A stretch of 64,000 nt of DNA from positions 4,606,501 to 4,670,500 of the forward strand of contig NC_019676.1 in assembly GCF_000316625.1 (NCBI RefSeq). The letters run 5' to 3'. The notes below the pieces were generated by a model. That model saw only the letters and a list, made by a program, of their open reading frames with translations. It was not told the origin of the DNA and searched no databases. The position numbers and the translations under genes are program-made. Numbering within the stretch: the stretch's first letter is position 1; each line of letters starts with the position of its first letter. Source of the stretch: Nostoc sp. PCC 7107. GTDB taxonomy: Bacteria > Cyanobacteriota > Cyanobacteriia > Cyanobacteriales > Nostocaceae. This document shows positions 1 to 7,807 of this stretch, in pieces.

Positions 1-1530
1 GTTGTGAACGCCGTAGCAGGTGGTGTGAAAGAAGGTGGTTCTACCATCACCATGCAGTTGGTTAAAAATTTGTTCTTGTCGCAAAAACGCGCCATCACTC
101 GGAAATTAGCCGAGGCTGTATTGGCCATTCGCTTAGAGCAAATTTTGACCAAAGACCAAATATTAGAAATGTACCTCAATCAAGTTTATTGGGGTCATAA
201 TAATTACGGTGTGCAAACAGCCGCACGCAGTTACTTTGATAAGTCAGCCGAAACCCTAACCTTGGGAGAATCGGCAATGATGGCGGGTTTAATTCAAGCG
301 CCAGAAGAATTCAGCCCCTTTGCGAGTATGAAGCTGGCAAAACAAAAGCAAAAAGAAGTGCTGGGGCGGATGCTGGAATTGAAATGGATTACCCAGCAAG
401 AATATGATAATGCCTTAAAACAAGAAATCAAACTAGGCAGAATTAGGTCTTTTCAAGGTAGTGCTTTACCTTACGTTTCTAACACTGTGTCTCAGGAATT
501 AGCGAAGAAGTTTGGGCGTGACGCACTACTTAAAGGTGGGATGCGAGTTCAAACTACAGTTGATGCTAAATTCCAAACTATGGCAGAAGATACTGTCAAA
601 AAATGGCATAAAACACTTAGTGGACAAGGGTTATATAAGAACCAAATTGCTTTGGTTGCCATTGATCCACGGACACATTTTATTAAAGCATTGGTGGGTG
701 GTGTAGATCCTAAAGTCAGTGAGTTTAACCGAGCGACTCAAGCTTTACGTCAACCAGGCTCATCTTTTAAACCATTTGTTTACTATACTGCCTTTGCTAC
801 TGGTAAGTATGGGCCAGACAGTACGGTAATTGATGCGCCAGTAAGTTACCGCGATGGTAATGGTTGGTATTATCCCAGGAACTATGATGGTAGTTTTGGT
901 GGAGCAATGACCATTCGTAAAGCTCTATCTGTATCTCGCAACATTCCTGTAATTAAACTGGGTAAGGCGGTAGGGATGTCAAAGGTGATCGAAACTTGCC
1001 GAACTTTGGGAATTATGAGTCCGATGGAACCCGTGACTTCATTACCTTTAGGTGCGATCGGTGTGACACCTTTAGAAATGACTAGTGCTTATGCTACTTT
1101 TGCCAACTATGGGTGGCAATCACCACCAACAATTATTGCTCGGATAACCGATAGTAGCGGCAATGTGTTATTAGATAATACCCCGAAGCCCCAATTGGTG
1201 CTTGATCCTTGGGCATCAGCGGCAATTATTAATACAATGCAATCTGTAATTACTGAAGGTACTGGTAAAAATGCGGCAATCGGCCGCCCATCGGCTGGGA
1301 AGACAGGAACAACATCTTCGGAAAAAGATATTTGGTTTGTTGGTACTGTACCCCAATTGACAACTGCTGTTTGGGTGGGTCGAGACGATAACAGACAATT
1401 AGCCAGCGGTGCTACTGGTGGTGTTATGGTAGCTCCCATCTGGAAGGATTTTATGACCAAAGCACTTAAAGGTGTACCAGTGGAAAATTTCAAACCACCT
1501 TCTCAGTTTCCTCGCCCTAAATCAAATTAA
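1..1530 (+). CDS. Class A penicillin-binding protein (PBP1a-like), 5' end missing
   Basis: Bifunctional peptidoglycan synthase: a GT51 glycosyltransferase polymerises lipid II and a transpeptidase cross-links stem peptides on the outer face of the plasma membrane. The frame is open from base 1, so the membrane anchor and the first GT51 motif lie upstream of the window. Visible GT51 motifs are EGGSTITMQL (about window residues 11-20), RKLAEAVLAIRLE and EMYLNQVYWG. The transpeptidase domain has SSFK with Ser254/Lys257 in window numbering (the SxxK nucleophile motif), SRN (SxN) and KTGT. The C-terminus is short and lacks extra domains. The gene ends before a hairpin at about 1567-1594. The GTG at position 4 is not a credible start because it lies inside the GT51 domain. 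Assignment to the class is secure; which cyanobacterial paralogue it is cannot be told. Confidence 0.95.
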   Translation, partial: VVNAVAGGVKEGGSTITMQLVKNLFLSQKRAITRKLAEAVLAIRLEQILTKDQILEMYLNQVYWGHNNYGVQTAARSYFDKSAETLTLGESAMMAGLIQAPEEFSPFASMKLAKQKQKEVLGRMLELKWITQQEYDNALKQEIKLGRIRSFQGSALPYVSNTVSQELAKKFGRDALLKGGMRVQTTVDAKFQTMAEDTVKKWHKTLSGQGLYKNQIALVAIDPRTHFIKALVGGVDPKVSEFNRATQALRQPGSSFKPFVYYTAFATGKYGPDSTVIDAPVSYRDGNGWYYPRNYDGSFGGAMTIRKALSVSRNIPVIKLGKAVGMSKVIETCRTLGIMSPMEPVTSLPLGAIGVTPLEMTSAYATFANYGWQSPPTIIARITDSSGNVLLDNTPKPQLVLDPWASAAIINTMQSVITEGTGKNAAIGRPSAGKTGTTSSEKDIWFVGTVPQLTTAVWVGRDDNRQLASGATGGVMVAPIWKDFMTKALKGVPVENFKPPSQFPRPKSN

Positions 1531-1566
1531 AAGCATTTTTCCAAAGCCAACGACAGGTGTAGACGG

Positions 1567-1594
1567 GCGCGGAGGGGAAATTTCTTCTCTGCGC
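1567..1594. terminator. GC-rich imperfect hairpin downstream of the PBP gene
   Basis: GCGCGGAGGGGAAA pairs with TTTCTTCTCTGCGC allowing G-U pairs, giving a long stem between two convergent genes. It has no clean T-tract, so it may be a bidirectional terminator or a fragment of the dispersed 'GCGCAGAG' repeat seen elsewhere in the window. Confidence 0.4.
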
Positions 1595-1642
1595 CTTTGC
1601 TTTTCTGCGCGAAAGTCTTTGATAACAGATACTTAATTACCT

Positions 1643-1966
1643 CTAGGGCTGTTTTTCCAGTTCGGCTTTCATCCGTTCTAGGGTGAAGTTCATTTGATCA
1701 AACATCTGTTGTGGAGTTATGCCAAACTGACCTAATTGGGTTTTTAACTGTTCTACTGTCATTTGCGCCATAAAATCTTCTGATAGCTCGAAGCGCTTCA
1801 TAAAGATGCGATAGCGATCCATCATGGCTTCCATTTGGTCAATGAACAGTTTTTTGCCTTCGCGGTCAAATTTGCCATAGTTGTTACCAAGTTTGATTAG
1901 GGCTTGGTAATCTTCAAAAAGCTCTTTTGCTTCTTGCTGAACTATTTCAGAATCAAAGAATCCCAT
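1643..1966 (-). CDS. DUF1825 family protein
   Basis: A 107-residue soluble, helical, charged protein (start MGFFDSEIVQQEAKELFED) with no signal peptide or membrane segment. It matches the cyanobacterial DUF1825 family as I know it: small proteins found through most cyanobacteria with no known reaction. It is rich in Met, Phe and Glu, and most of its length should form amphipathic helices. It is convergent with the PBP gene and transcribed alone; a 297-bp gap separates it from the divergent DUF937 gene. The start ATG fits the conserved N-terminus. Function is unknown. Confidence 0.8.
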   Translation of the reverse strand: MGFFDSEIVQQEAKELFEDYQALIKLGNNYGKFDREGKKLFIDQMEAMMDRYRIFMKRFELSEDFMAQMTVEQLKTQLGQFGITPQQMFDQMNFTLERMKAELEKQP

Positions 1967-2263
1967 GTTGCTTATGTTTAACTGAGTAATGAAACTCAGC
2001 AGCTTATAGTGATGCTTATATTTTTATTCTAGTCTAGGGGATTCATCTAAAAAAACAACTTCGGTTAAAGTACGGTTTTTCAGCTAGATTCCAACACTTG
2101 ACTTTATTTGCTTTCTGTTAATGTGATTGTGTTTTATGAGAATCTGGTTTGATGACCTGTAGTTAAAGCAGCAACAAACAACTGTAATTCTTCAGACAGG
2201 TTGTTAATAGGATAAAGTTCAGTTAACCTGCATAAATATTATATTAAACAGGGAGAAAAATTT

Positions 2264-2788
2264 ATGGGACTGTTTGACCAAATTCTCGGTGCTGTTACTA
2301 ATGCTAATCAACAAGGTAGCTTGGGTCAACTAGGCGGTATTATCAACACCGTACAACAACTGAGCGATCGCACTGGTGCAGATTCCTCAACTATCCAAAC
2401 GGTTTTGGGGATTGTAGGCAATTATGTACGCTCTTCTTTACAAGAAAAGCAAGCTACAAGTGGCGAAGCCGAAGCTCAAGCTTTAGTCAATCAATATGCT
2501 GGTACTTCTCCTAATCCAGAAGCTGTAGATTCGCTGTTTTCTGGGGGTATGCAGCAGCAAGTGGCTGAAACAGTTTCTCAGCGCACTGGGTTAGATGCTG
2601 GAACTATTCAACAATTACTACCTTCAATAGTGCCGGTAGTTTTGAACTTCCTCCAATCAGGTGCCAACGCTCAAAATCCTCAATCTGGTAGTAATTCCTT
2701 GTTGAGTGCCTTTTTGGATGCAGACAGGGATGGCGATGTTGACATTGCTGATGCGATTCGTTTGGCTAGTCAGTACCTCGGTAAATAA
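2264..2788 (+). CDS. DUF937-type protein with a C-terminal EF-hand-like calcium loop
   Basis: A 174-residue protein beginning MGLFDQILGAVTNANQQG, typical of the DUF937/YidB-like family. The body is rich in Gln, Ser and Gly, with two repeated 'Q-(L/T)-GxDxxTIQ' type segments (about 30-60 and 90-125). Residues 152-163 form the loop DADRDGDVDIAD, which matches a 12-position EF-hand/dockerin calcium loop (acidic at 1, 3, 5, 9 and 12, Gly at 6). No signal peptide is visible. A good ribosome site (GGGAG) lies about 9 bases before the ATG. A 15-bp perfect inverted repeat follows the stop. Family assignment is good; calcium binding is inferred from the loop alone. Confidence 0.75.
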   Translation: MGLFDQILGAVTNANQQGSLGQLGGIINTVQQLSDRTGADSSTIQTVLGIVGNYVRSSLQEKQATSGEAEAQALVNQYAGTSPNPEAVDSLFSGGMQQQVAETVSQRTGLDAGTIQQLLPSIVPVVLNFLQSGANAQNPQSGSNSLLSAFLDADRDGDVDIADAIRLASQYLGK

Positions 2789-2795
2789 GCGGATC

Positions 2796-2854
2796 TATTG
2801 AAACAGAATATACCTGCTTATGCTGGCATCTGACGTATGTATTCTGTTTCAATA
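2796..2854. terminator. Perfect 15-bp inverted repeat between convergent genes
   Basis: TATTGAAACAGAATA (2796-2810) and its exact complement TATTCTGTTTCAATA (2840-2854) flank a 29-base loop, between the stop of the DUF937 gene and the stop of the MoaD-like gene. A bidirectional transcription stop is the simplest reading, although the loop is long for a terminator. Confidence 0.5.
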
Positions 2855-2884
2855 ACTTTTGCACTTTGCCTTTTAACTTTTTGA

Positions 2885-3145
2885 TTAGCCTCCACTCACA
2901 GGCGGAATCAGCACCACTTCATCACCATTTTGCAGTAATGTATCTGGTTCAACAAAAATCAAATTGATCCCAAAGCGAGTGATGTCCCGCCATTTAGCGA
3001 GTTCTGGGCGTTCTGCAATCAGGCGATCGCACACGGCTTTTACAGGTGTACCTTCAGGAAATTCCAGCGCTAATTCGGGAATTCCAAAGGCTTCTTGATA
3101 AGCAGCAAATAATTTTACCGTGACTGTGATTGCAGATTTAGACAT
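2885..3145 (-). CDS. MoaD/ThiS-family sulfur carrier protein
   Basis: A small beta-grasp ubiquitin-like protein of 86 residues when started at MSKSAITVTVKLF. The longer start at 3160 adds only MPSFC. It has the hallmark C-terminal Gly-Gly (PPVSGG) that is adenylated and converted to a thiocarboxylate for sulfur transfer, and the usual VxVxxFAA.. / GDEVVLIPPVSGG strands. In the molybdopterin pathway such proteins are the small subunit of MPT synthase; related copies serve other sulfur transfers. No moaE or other cofactor gene is adjacent here, so the acceptor pathway is not settled. It faces the DUF937 gene across an inverted repeat. Confidence 0.8.
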   Translation of the reverse strand: MSKSAITVTVKLFAAYQEAFGIPELALEFPEGTPVKAVCDRLIAERPELAKWRDITRFGINLIFVEPDTLLQNGDEVVLIPPVSGG

Positions 3146-3349
3146 ACAAAAGCTTGGCATTCTAGAACTTTTATCAATCTAGAGTTTCTCAGACCTAACA
3201 ATGACAAAGCAAGTTGAGAAACTGTCATTTGTATTCGTTAGCACAACTTGTATATTGCTAATGTGGTTTGCCAAAATATTACCATCCATTCGTCCAGAAA
3301 AAATCATGAGAATGGAAGCCAATGGGTAAATTCTGTCAAATCACAAGCA

Positions 3350-3655
3350 TTACTCCCACGTTGACACATCTCTCAGCACATCAGGAATTTCTCCCATCTC
3401 TAGGGGAAATTCCAACAAGGTTTCTCTATAACCTAAATACCCAGACTCAGCAAATGACAACAGCATTCGCTTGAGTGCGAACCAAACTTCTGACTCATAT
3501 TCCCAATCACCATAGCGCGAAGCCCGACCGGCAATGGAACGTAGCGCCCAAAAATAAGAATTTCTCACCACTGAACCGCCTTTCTTAAACTCTGGCAAGT
3601 CTTTGTGGTGAAGAAATAATACTTGATTGTCAATTCTGGCTTTCATAACAGCCAT
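3350..3655 (-). CDS. Conserved hypothetical protein, 101 aa
   Basis: I do not recognise a named family. The protein starts MAVMKARIDNQVLFLHHKD (a second ATG three codons in is possible), has no signal peptide or membrane segment, and is rich in aromatic residues (several Trp and Tyr), suggesting a compact soluble fold. It is monocistronic, with a heptamer repeat array just upstream (3688-3750) lying between it and the end of the receptor gene. Codon use and base composition look like those of its neighbours, so I regard it as a real gene. Confidence 0.6.
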   Translation of the reverse strand: MAVMKARIDNQVLFLHHKDLPEFKKGGSVVRNSYFWALRSIAGRASRYGDWEYESEVWFALKRMLLSFAESGYLGYRETLLEFPLEMGEIPDVLRDVSTWE

Positions 3656-3687
3656 TTTAATTGATTGAGACGGAATATATCATATAG

Positions 3688-3750
3688 CAGGAGGCAGGAG
3701 GCAGGAGGCAGGAGGCAAAAGGCAGAAGGCAGGAGGCAGGAGGCAGAAGG
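3688..3750. repeat. STRR array: nine CAGGAGG-type heptamers
   Basis: Nine contiguous 7-bp units follow CAGGAGG with the variants CAAAAGG and CAGAAGG. This is the short tandemly repeated repetitive sequence type known from Nostoc, Anabaena and Calothrix. It lies in the spacer between two divergently placed gene ends. Confidence 0.9.
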
Positions 3751-3816
3751 AAAAGTCTTATTGTTTCTGGCATTCAAGCTTTCAAATTGTCCTAATATAT
3801 CTGACTACTGCTATAT

Positions 3817-5919
3817 TTATAAACTTGAGCTTAAGCCTAAACGGAAAGTAAACCCAGGACTATAAATGCGATTCACTCGCTCGTATTGCTCACCTAGTAA
3901 ATTTTCTAAATAAACGGTGAGTCCTAAATTGCCAGCTACAGGGATACGACCACTAAAATCTAAGTTGAAGTAGGATGGTACAAAGTCTGTAATTTGGTCT
4001 CCGGCTCTATTAAATAAGGCTCGCCGCGCACCACTGTTGTATGTCATGTATAAGTTAGCTTGCCAACCAGAATTTTGATACCCAACACCAGCTTGCAATA
4101 AAGAATAGGGAATCAAACCTAACTGTAAGCCTCTTTCTGTACCTGTTTTAATTTGAGCATCTGTATAGGTATAGTTGAGAAAAGTTGACCAGCCAGAATT
4201 CAGTTTTAGTTGTAAGGCTGCTTCTAAACCATTGGTATCTACTAGCCCAATATTTGCCCAACGTCCGGCTATCACGCCCAAACGATTATCTATGCTGCTG
4301 CCGAAATAAGTAAACTGTCCAGTCAAATTTTCTGCAAATTTGACATCTAATCCCGCAGTCCAAGTAGAACCTGTTTCTGGGTCTAAATCTGGGTTTGGTT
4401 CCCAACCATGAACTGTGTCATAAACATATAATTGGTCTAGTCCGGGGTTGCGTTGTCCGCCAGCCCAACTTCCGCGCATCGCTAGTGTTGGTGTCAGGGC
4501 ATAACGTAAGCCCACACTAGGATTGAGATAATTACCAAACTCTGTATCAAAGCTTTGTCTGAGTCCTAAATCGAGTTGAAAATTTTTGCTGATATTCCAA
4601 CTATTGACAGCAAATAAAGCTGTGTTTAATAAATCTCTGTTTTCCGTTTCATTATTAGCAATGCGATCTGGGTTGGTACTTAAGACATCACCATTTAAGT
4701 TAGTATTTTTTAAATCCAATCCCCAACGTAATTTATTGCTCTGACTTAATTTCCACTCATGGTCTACCCTGGCTGATAACTGTTGTGTATCTAAAGCACC
4801 TGTACGATAAAAGTTACCTGTCGGGCCATAAGTACTGAAATAATCTTGATTGTAACCAATTGTAGTTGTGAGATTAGAGCGATCGCCATTACCTAAACGA
4901 GTTTTCCAAGATAAACCAATATTCAAGCCATCATGGTCTAAACGGTCTCTTTGTAAAGGGAAACCAAAAAAGATTAACCCTCGACGGCTACTCAGGGCGG
5001 TAACATCTAAATTCAAAGTATTTCGAGAATTTAAATCTAAACCGATGTTGCCAAAATAGCTACTTGTGGCTGTATCTGCATTAGATAAAAAACCTTGAGA
5101 ATCACGGTTAGCTGCGCCTACAGGAACACGATAACGGTTATCAGAAAAAAATCTTTCAAAACTGAAATTGTATCTCGCCACACCAACTGAACCACCAAAA
5201 CTAGTTTGTTGATTATTTAAGCTGAATGAGCCATATTCTACACTACCAGTTAGCTTTGGTTTGCCATAACCTTCTTTGGTGATGATATTAACAACTCCAC
5301 CAAAAGCTGAGGAACCATATAAGGTAGAAGCTACACCGCTAGATAATTCTACGCGTTCTATTGATTCTACAGGAATGCTATTTAAATCAGTTGTGCCATG
5401 ATAGGTGTTGACATTATTATTAATCTGTCTGCCATTAATCAAAAATACAGACTGATTAATTGCAGCACCTCGATAATATGTGCCTGTGTGAATATCTGCG
5501 CCATGACCAACATCATTAATTGCAAATCCAGGCAATCTTTTTAATACATCAGCAACGCTAGTTGCACCCTGCTTTTGAATTTCTTCTTTTTCAATCACAT
5601 AAACAGGTGTAGAGCCAGATAAAGTATCTTGTTCTCCAATTACTTCTGTGGAAATATCTGCATCTTCGGCAGGTTGTGTTTCTTCTTCTGGCTGAGTTTC
5701 TTGTTTAAACTCTACATCCGAACCAGTTTCTTGAGTTAGTAATTCAGCATTGATAATAGGTAACTCAATTTCTTTTAAGTTAGGAATACTTGTAGTTACT
5801 GGAGTTAATTCAGCGCCAGTTTGTTGAATTTCTGTTTCAATAGCTTCAGCAGGTAAAGTTATGAATAAATTTGGTAACGCAACTAGCAGCCAATAATTCT
5901 TTCTCACGTTTTGTCTCAC
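3817..5919 (-). CDS. TonB-dependent outer-membrane receptor (BtuB/siderophore type)
   Basis: A 700-residue outer-membrane active transporter. N-terminal region: a short basic stretch and hydrophobic segment ending in PAEA (about residue 25), then a Glu/Thr-rich linker to about 100. Plug domain about 105-220, including PVYVIEKEEIQKQG, LPGF, LINGRQIN, IERVELSSGVASTLYGSSAFGGVVNIITK. A beta-barrel follows, ending in an aromatic/hydrophobic terminal strand (FTFRLGLSSSL). The family takes up iron-siderophores, cobalamin or other scarce ligands using TonB-ExbBD energy. The substrate cannot be read from the sequence; the plug resembles BtuB-like receptors. No siderophore synthesis genes, ABC transporter or B12 box are nearby, so it is an orphan receptor here. 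Confidence 0.9.
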   Translation of the reverse strand: MRQNVRKNYWLLVALPNLFITLPAEAIETEIQQTGAELTPVTTSIPNLKEIELPIINAELLTQETGSDVEFKQETQPEEETQPAEDADISTEVIGEQDTLSGSTPVYVIEKEEIQKQGATSVADVLKRLPGFAINDVGHGADIHTGTYYRGAAINQSVFLINGRQINNNVNTYHGTTDLNSIPVESIERVELSSGVASTLYGSSAFGGVVNIITKEGYGKPKLTGSVEYGSFSLNNQQTSFGGSVGVARYNFSFERFFSDNRYRVPVGAANRDSQGFLSNADTATSSYFGNIGLDLNSRNTLNLDVTALSSRRGLIFFGFPLQRDRLDHDGLNIGLSWKTRLGNGDRSNLTTTIGYNQDYFSTYGPTGNFYRTGALDTQQLSARVDHEWKLSQSNKLRWGLDLKNTNLNGDVLSTNPDRIANNETENRDLLNTALFAVNSWNISKNFQLDLGLRQSFDTEFGNYLNPSVGLRYALTPTLAMRGSWAGGQRNPGLDQLYVYDTVHGWEPNPDLDPETGSTWTAGLDVKFAENLTGQFTYFGSSIDNRLGVIAGRWANIGLVDTNGLEAALQLKLNSGWSTFLNYTYTDAQIKTGTERGLQLGLIPYSLLQAGVGYQNSGWQANLYMTYNSGARRALFNRAGDQITDFVPSYFNLDFSGRIPVAGNLGLTVYLENLLGEQYERVNRIYSPGFTFRLGLSSSL

Positions 5920-6168
5920 ACCCAGTAAAAATAGTCACCAAAAGGTATTGTTGCGGTTATGGCAAAATCTTGTCAAACGACACACTGTCGTATTTCCAGT
6001 CAGTAATTGTTGATAAGTCAAGCAAATATTATGGTTATAAATTATTGGTCTGAAAAGTTATATAATTAAAGAAAAAACCAGAAGAAATTATATTTACTCT
6101 TCTAGCTAAATAATTTTAAATTTTGGTTTGACACTACAAATAAATCTGATAAAGGCTACTTAGCTTGA

Positions 6169-7086
6169 TTATGCTACTTCAACTGCAAGTTGAATTTCGT
6201 GTTGCAAGCGCTTGAGTAGATCTATAGTTGTCTCGTAGGCAACTTTTTGGTTTTTGTGTTCAAAGTACTCAGATGCCTTGTTCAAATCAGCGATCGCTCT
6301 TTGCTGATACCCTAGATAATACTGAGCAATGCCGCGATTCAAGTAAGCTTGTCCATTACTGGGATCTAGCCGAATAACTTCGGAAAAATTATTGACTGCA
6401 CCTGTGTTGTCGCCATTACGACCACACACACAACCAATGTTAAAATAAGCTCGATAATCCTGAGCGTTGAAACGAATCGCTAGATTAAAGTCGTGCATTG
6501 CTGCGGGTAAATTATGCAGATGAAAATGAGCTAAACCCCTATCGTTGTAAATATCTGCAAATAATATATTGGCTACTTGAGGGATTTGTGTTAGTGCCAT
6601 ATTAAAATCAGCAATTGCAGATGTGTGATCACCTAGGGTATTATGAGCTACACCTCGATTATAGTAGGCGCGAAAATCATGAGGTTTGTGAGCGATCGCT
6701 AAGTTATCATCGTCAATAGCACTGAGATAATTACCTTGTCTGTAATGTGCTAAACCTCGATTTAGATACGCTTCCAGATTATTTGGAGAAAAATTTATTG
6801 CTTCGGTACAATCTGCGATCGCTTGATGGTAATCTTGTAAATGAAGATAGGCAAGACAGCGGTTGCTGTAAGCAGAAGTAGTTTTTCCTGGCTGTTCAAT
6901 TACTTGGTTAAAATACTCTATCGCTTCCTCATAATGACCATGCTGCATCTGCATTACACCTAAATGAAACGAATCACTTGCTATTTTTTGGGTAAGCAAT
7001 TTAGATGATGCAGGTAAGAACTGAATAGCAAAAGTTAGAGGAAACACAACTAGCAAACTGAATAAAAACCGCCCAAAATTAGCCAT
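6169..7086 (-). CDS. TPR-repeat protein with N-terminal membrane/signal segment
   Basis: About 305 residues from the ATG at 7086; a TTG 30 bases upstream would add ten residues. An N-terminal hydrophobic stretch (FLFSLLVVFPLTFAIQFL) suggests a signal peptide or anchor, so the protein probably acts in the periplasm or at the membrane. From about residue 45 it consists of roughly seven 34-residue tetratricopeptide repeats with the usual A..Y.NRG.A....G....AI.D...A pattern. TPR arrays mediate protein-protein contacts; no partner is indicated. It is followed downstream by the TonB-dependent receptor in the same orientation after about 250 bp, and petJ lies just upstream on the same strand, but there is no tight operon. 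Confidence 0.85.
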   Translation of the reverse strand: MANFGRFLFSLLVVFPLTFAIQFLPASSKLLTQKIASDSFHLGVMQMQHGHYEEAIEYFNQVIEQPGKTTSAYSNRCLAYLHLQDYHQAIADCTEAINFSPNNLEAYLNRGLAHYRQGNYLSAIDDDNLAIAHKPHDFRAYYNRGVAHNTLGDHTSAIADFNMALTQIPQVANILFADIYNDRGLAHFHLHNLPAAMHDFNLAIRFNAQDYRAYFNIGCVCGRNGDNTGAVNNFSEVIRLDPSNGQAYLNRGIAQYYLGYQQRAIADLNKASEYFEHKNQKVAYETTIDLLKRLQHEIQLAVEVA

Positions 7087-7164
7087 AAGTACTAGCGACA
7101 ATTTCGGCAAAAACAAAATCGGCGGGACAATTAGCCCCGCAGTTTGTAGAACTCTATACTAACT

Positions 7165-7500
7165 CTACTTCCAAGCTTTGTCTGCTTGTCCTAGTACGTA
7201 AGCAGCTACATCTTCAATTTGGTTAGATTTTAGACGACCTGTGAAAGCAGGCATAGCATTTTTACCCTTTGTTACTTGGGCAATAATAGCCTCTGCTGAG
7301 TTCATACCATACTTTTCTAAATCTTCTTTCTTCAAGGTCTTTTGAGCATTAACTAAATTCTTACCACCTGCGTGACAAGAAGCACAATTAGCACTAAATA
7401 CTTTAGCTCCATTGACGGTATCGGCTGCTAAAGCTGGGCTGCTGAAGGCAAATGTAAAGATAGCAATACCTAACAGCATAACTGAAATGATTTTCTTCAT
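7165..7500 (-). CDS. petJ: Cytochrome c6 precursor
   Basis: Soluble lumenal electron carrier from cytochrome b6f to photosystem I (and to terminal oxidase), the alternative to plastocyanin. The 111-residue precursor has a signal peptide ending ALA at residue 25, giving an 86-residue mature protein, the usual c6 size. Haem attachment is CASCH (Cys39, Cys42, His43), and the sixth ligand is the Met in NAMPAF. The final AWK also fits the family. The gene is monocistronic and divergent from the histidine kinase at 7808. In cyanobacteria petJ is typically copper-repressed through PetR/PetP; a candidate palindrome lies 82 bp upstream (7582-7592). Confidence 0.97.
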   Translation of the reverse strand: MKKIISVMLLGIAIFTFAFSSPALAADTVNGAKVFSANCASCHAGGKNLVNAQKTLKKEDLEKYGMNSAEAIIAQVTKGKNAMPAFTGRLKSNQIEDVAAYVLGQADKAWK

Positions 7501-7807
7501 GGAGTGTTCTCTCTCAAACCAACGTGAATTGCGGACGATATCATCCCTAATTGTCAGTTGATTAAATTCTCTTCGTCAAAAGACAGGCTGTCAAACTTCG
7601 CTGTAATGATGGCGAATAGCCATATCTAATCAGTTAAGAAAAGCTCATATCAGAATCAGCGATCGCACTCTTGCTATACTCATAATCAGTATGTAATTGG
7701 TAGCTGATTAAGCCTCATATTCATCAGGCAGAATGTTACATAGCTTCAACAAAAGGGAATTCTATATTTAACAGCCAAATAAAATCTATATAATCCCTCG
7801 AATTAGG
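7501..7807. promoter_or_regulatory. Divergent intergenic region petJ / histidine kinase
   Basis: This 307-bp gap must hold the petJ promoter (minus strand) and the kinase promoter (plus strand). On the minus strand a TTGACA (7592-7597) overlaps a palindrome and could be a -35 element. It contains one HIP1 octamer and no ORF. Confidence 0.5.
7582..7592. promoter_or_regulatory. Candidate petJ operator palindrome
   Basis: GACAG-G-CTGTC is an exact inverted repeat 82 bp upstream of petJ, overlapping a TTGACA-like -35. BlaI/MecI-type repressors such as PetR bind GACA..TGTC-like dyads, so this is a reasonable operator candidate. That link is inference. Confidence 0.35.

Noticed and set aside
1107-1493. 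128-codon minus-strand ORF opposite the PBP transpeptidase domain
   Set aside because: It is a shadow of the conserved transpeptidase sequence on the other strand.
5920-6168. Cobalamin riboswitch upstream of the TonB-dependent receptor
   Set aside because: No B12-box-like sequence or suitable structured leader was seen in the 249-bp upstream region.
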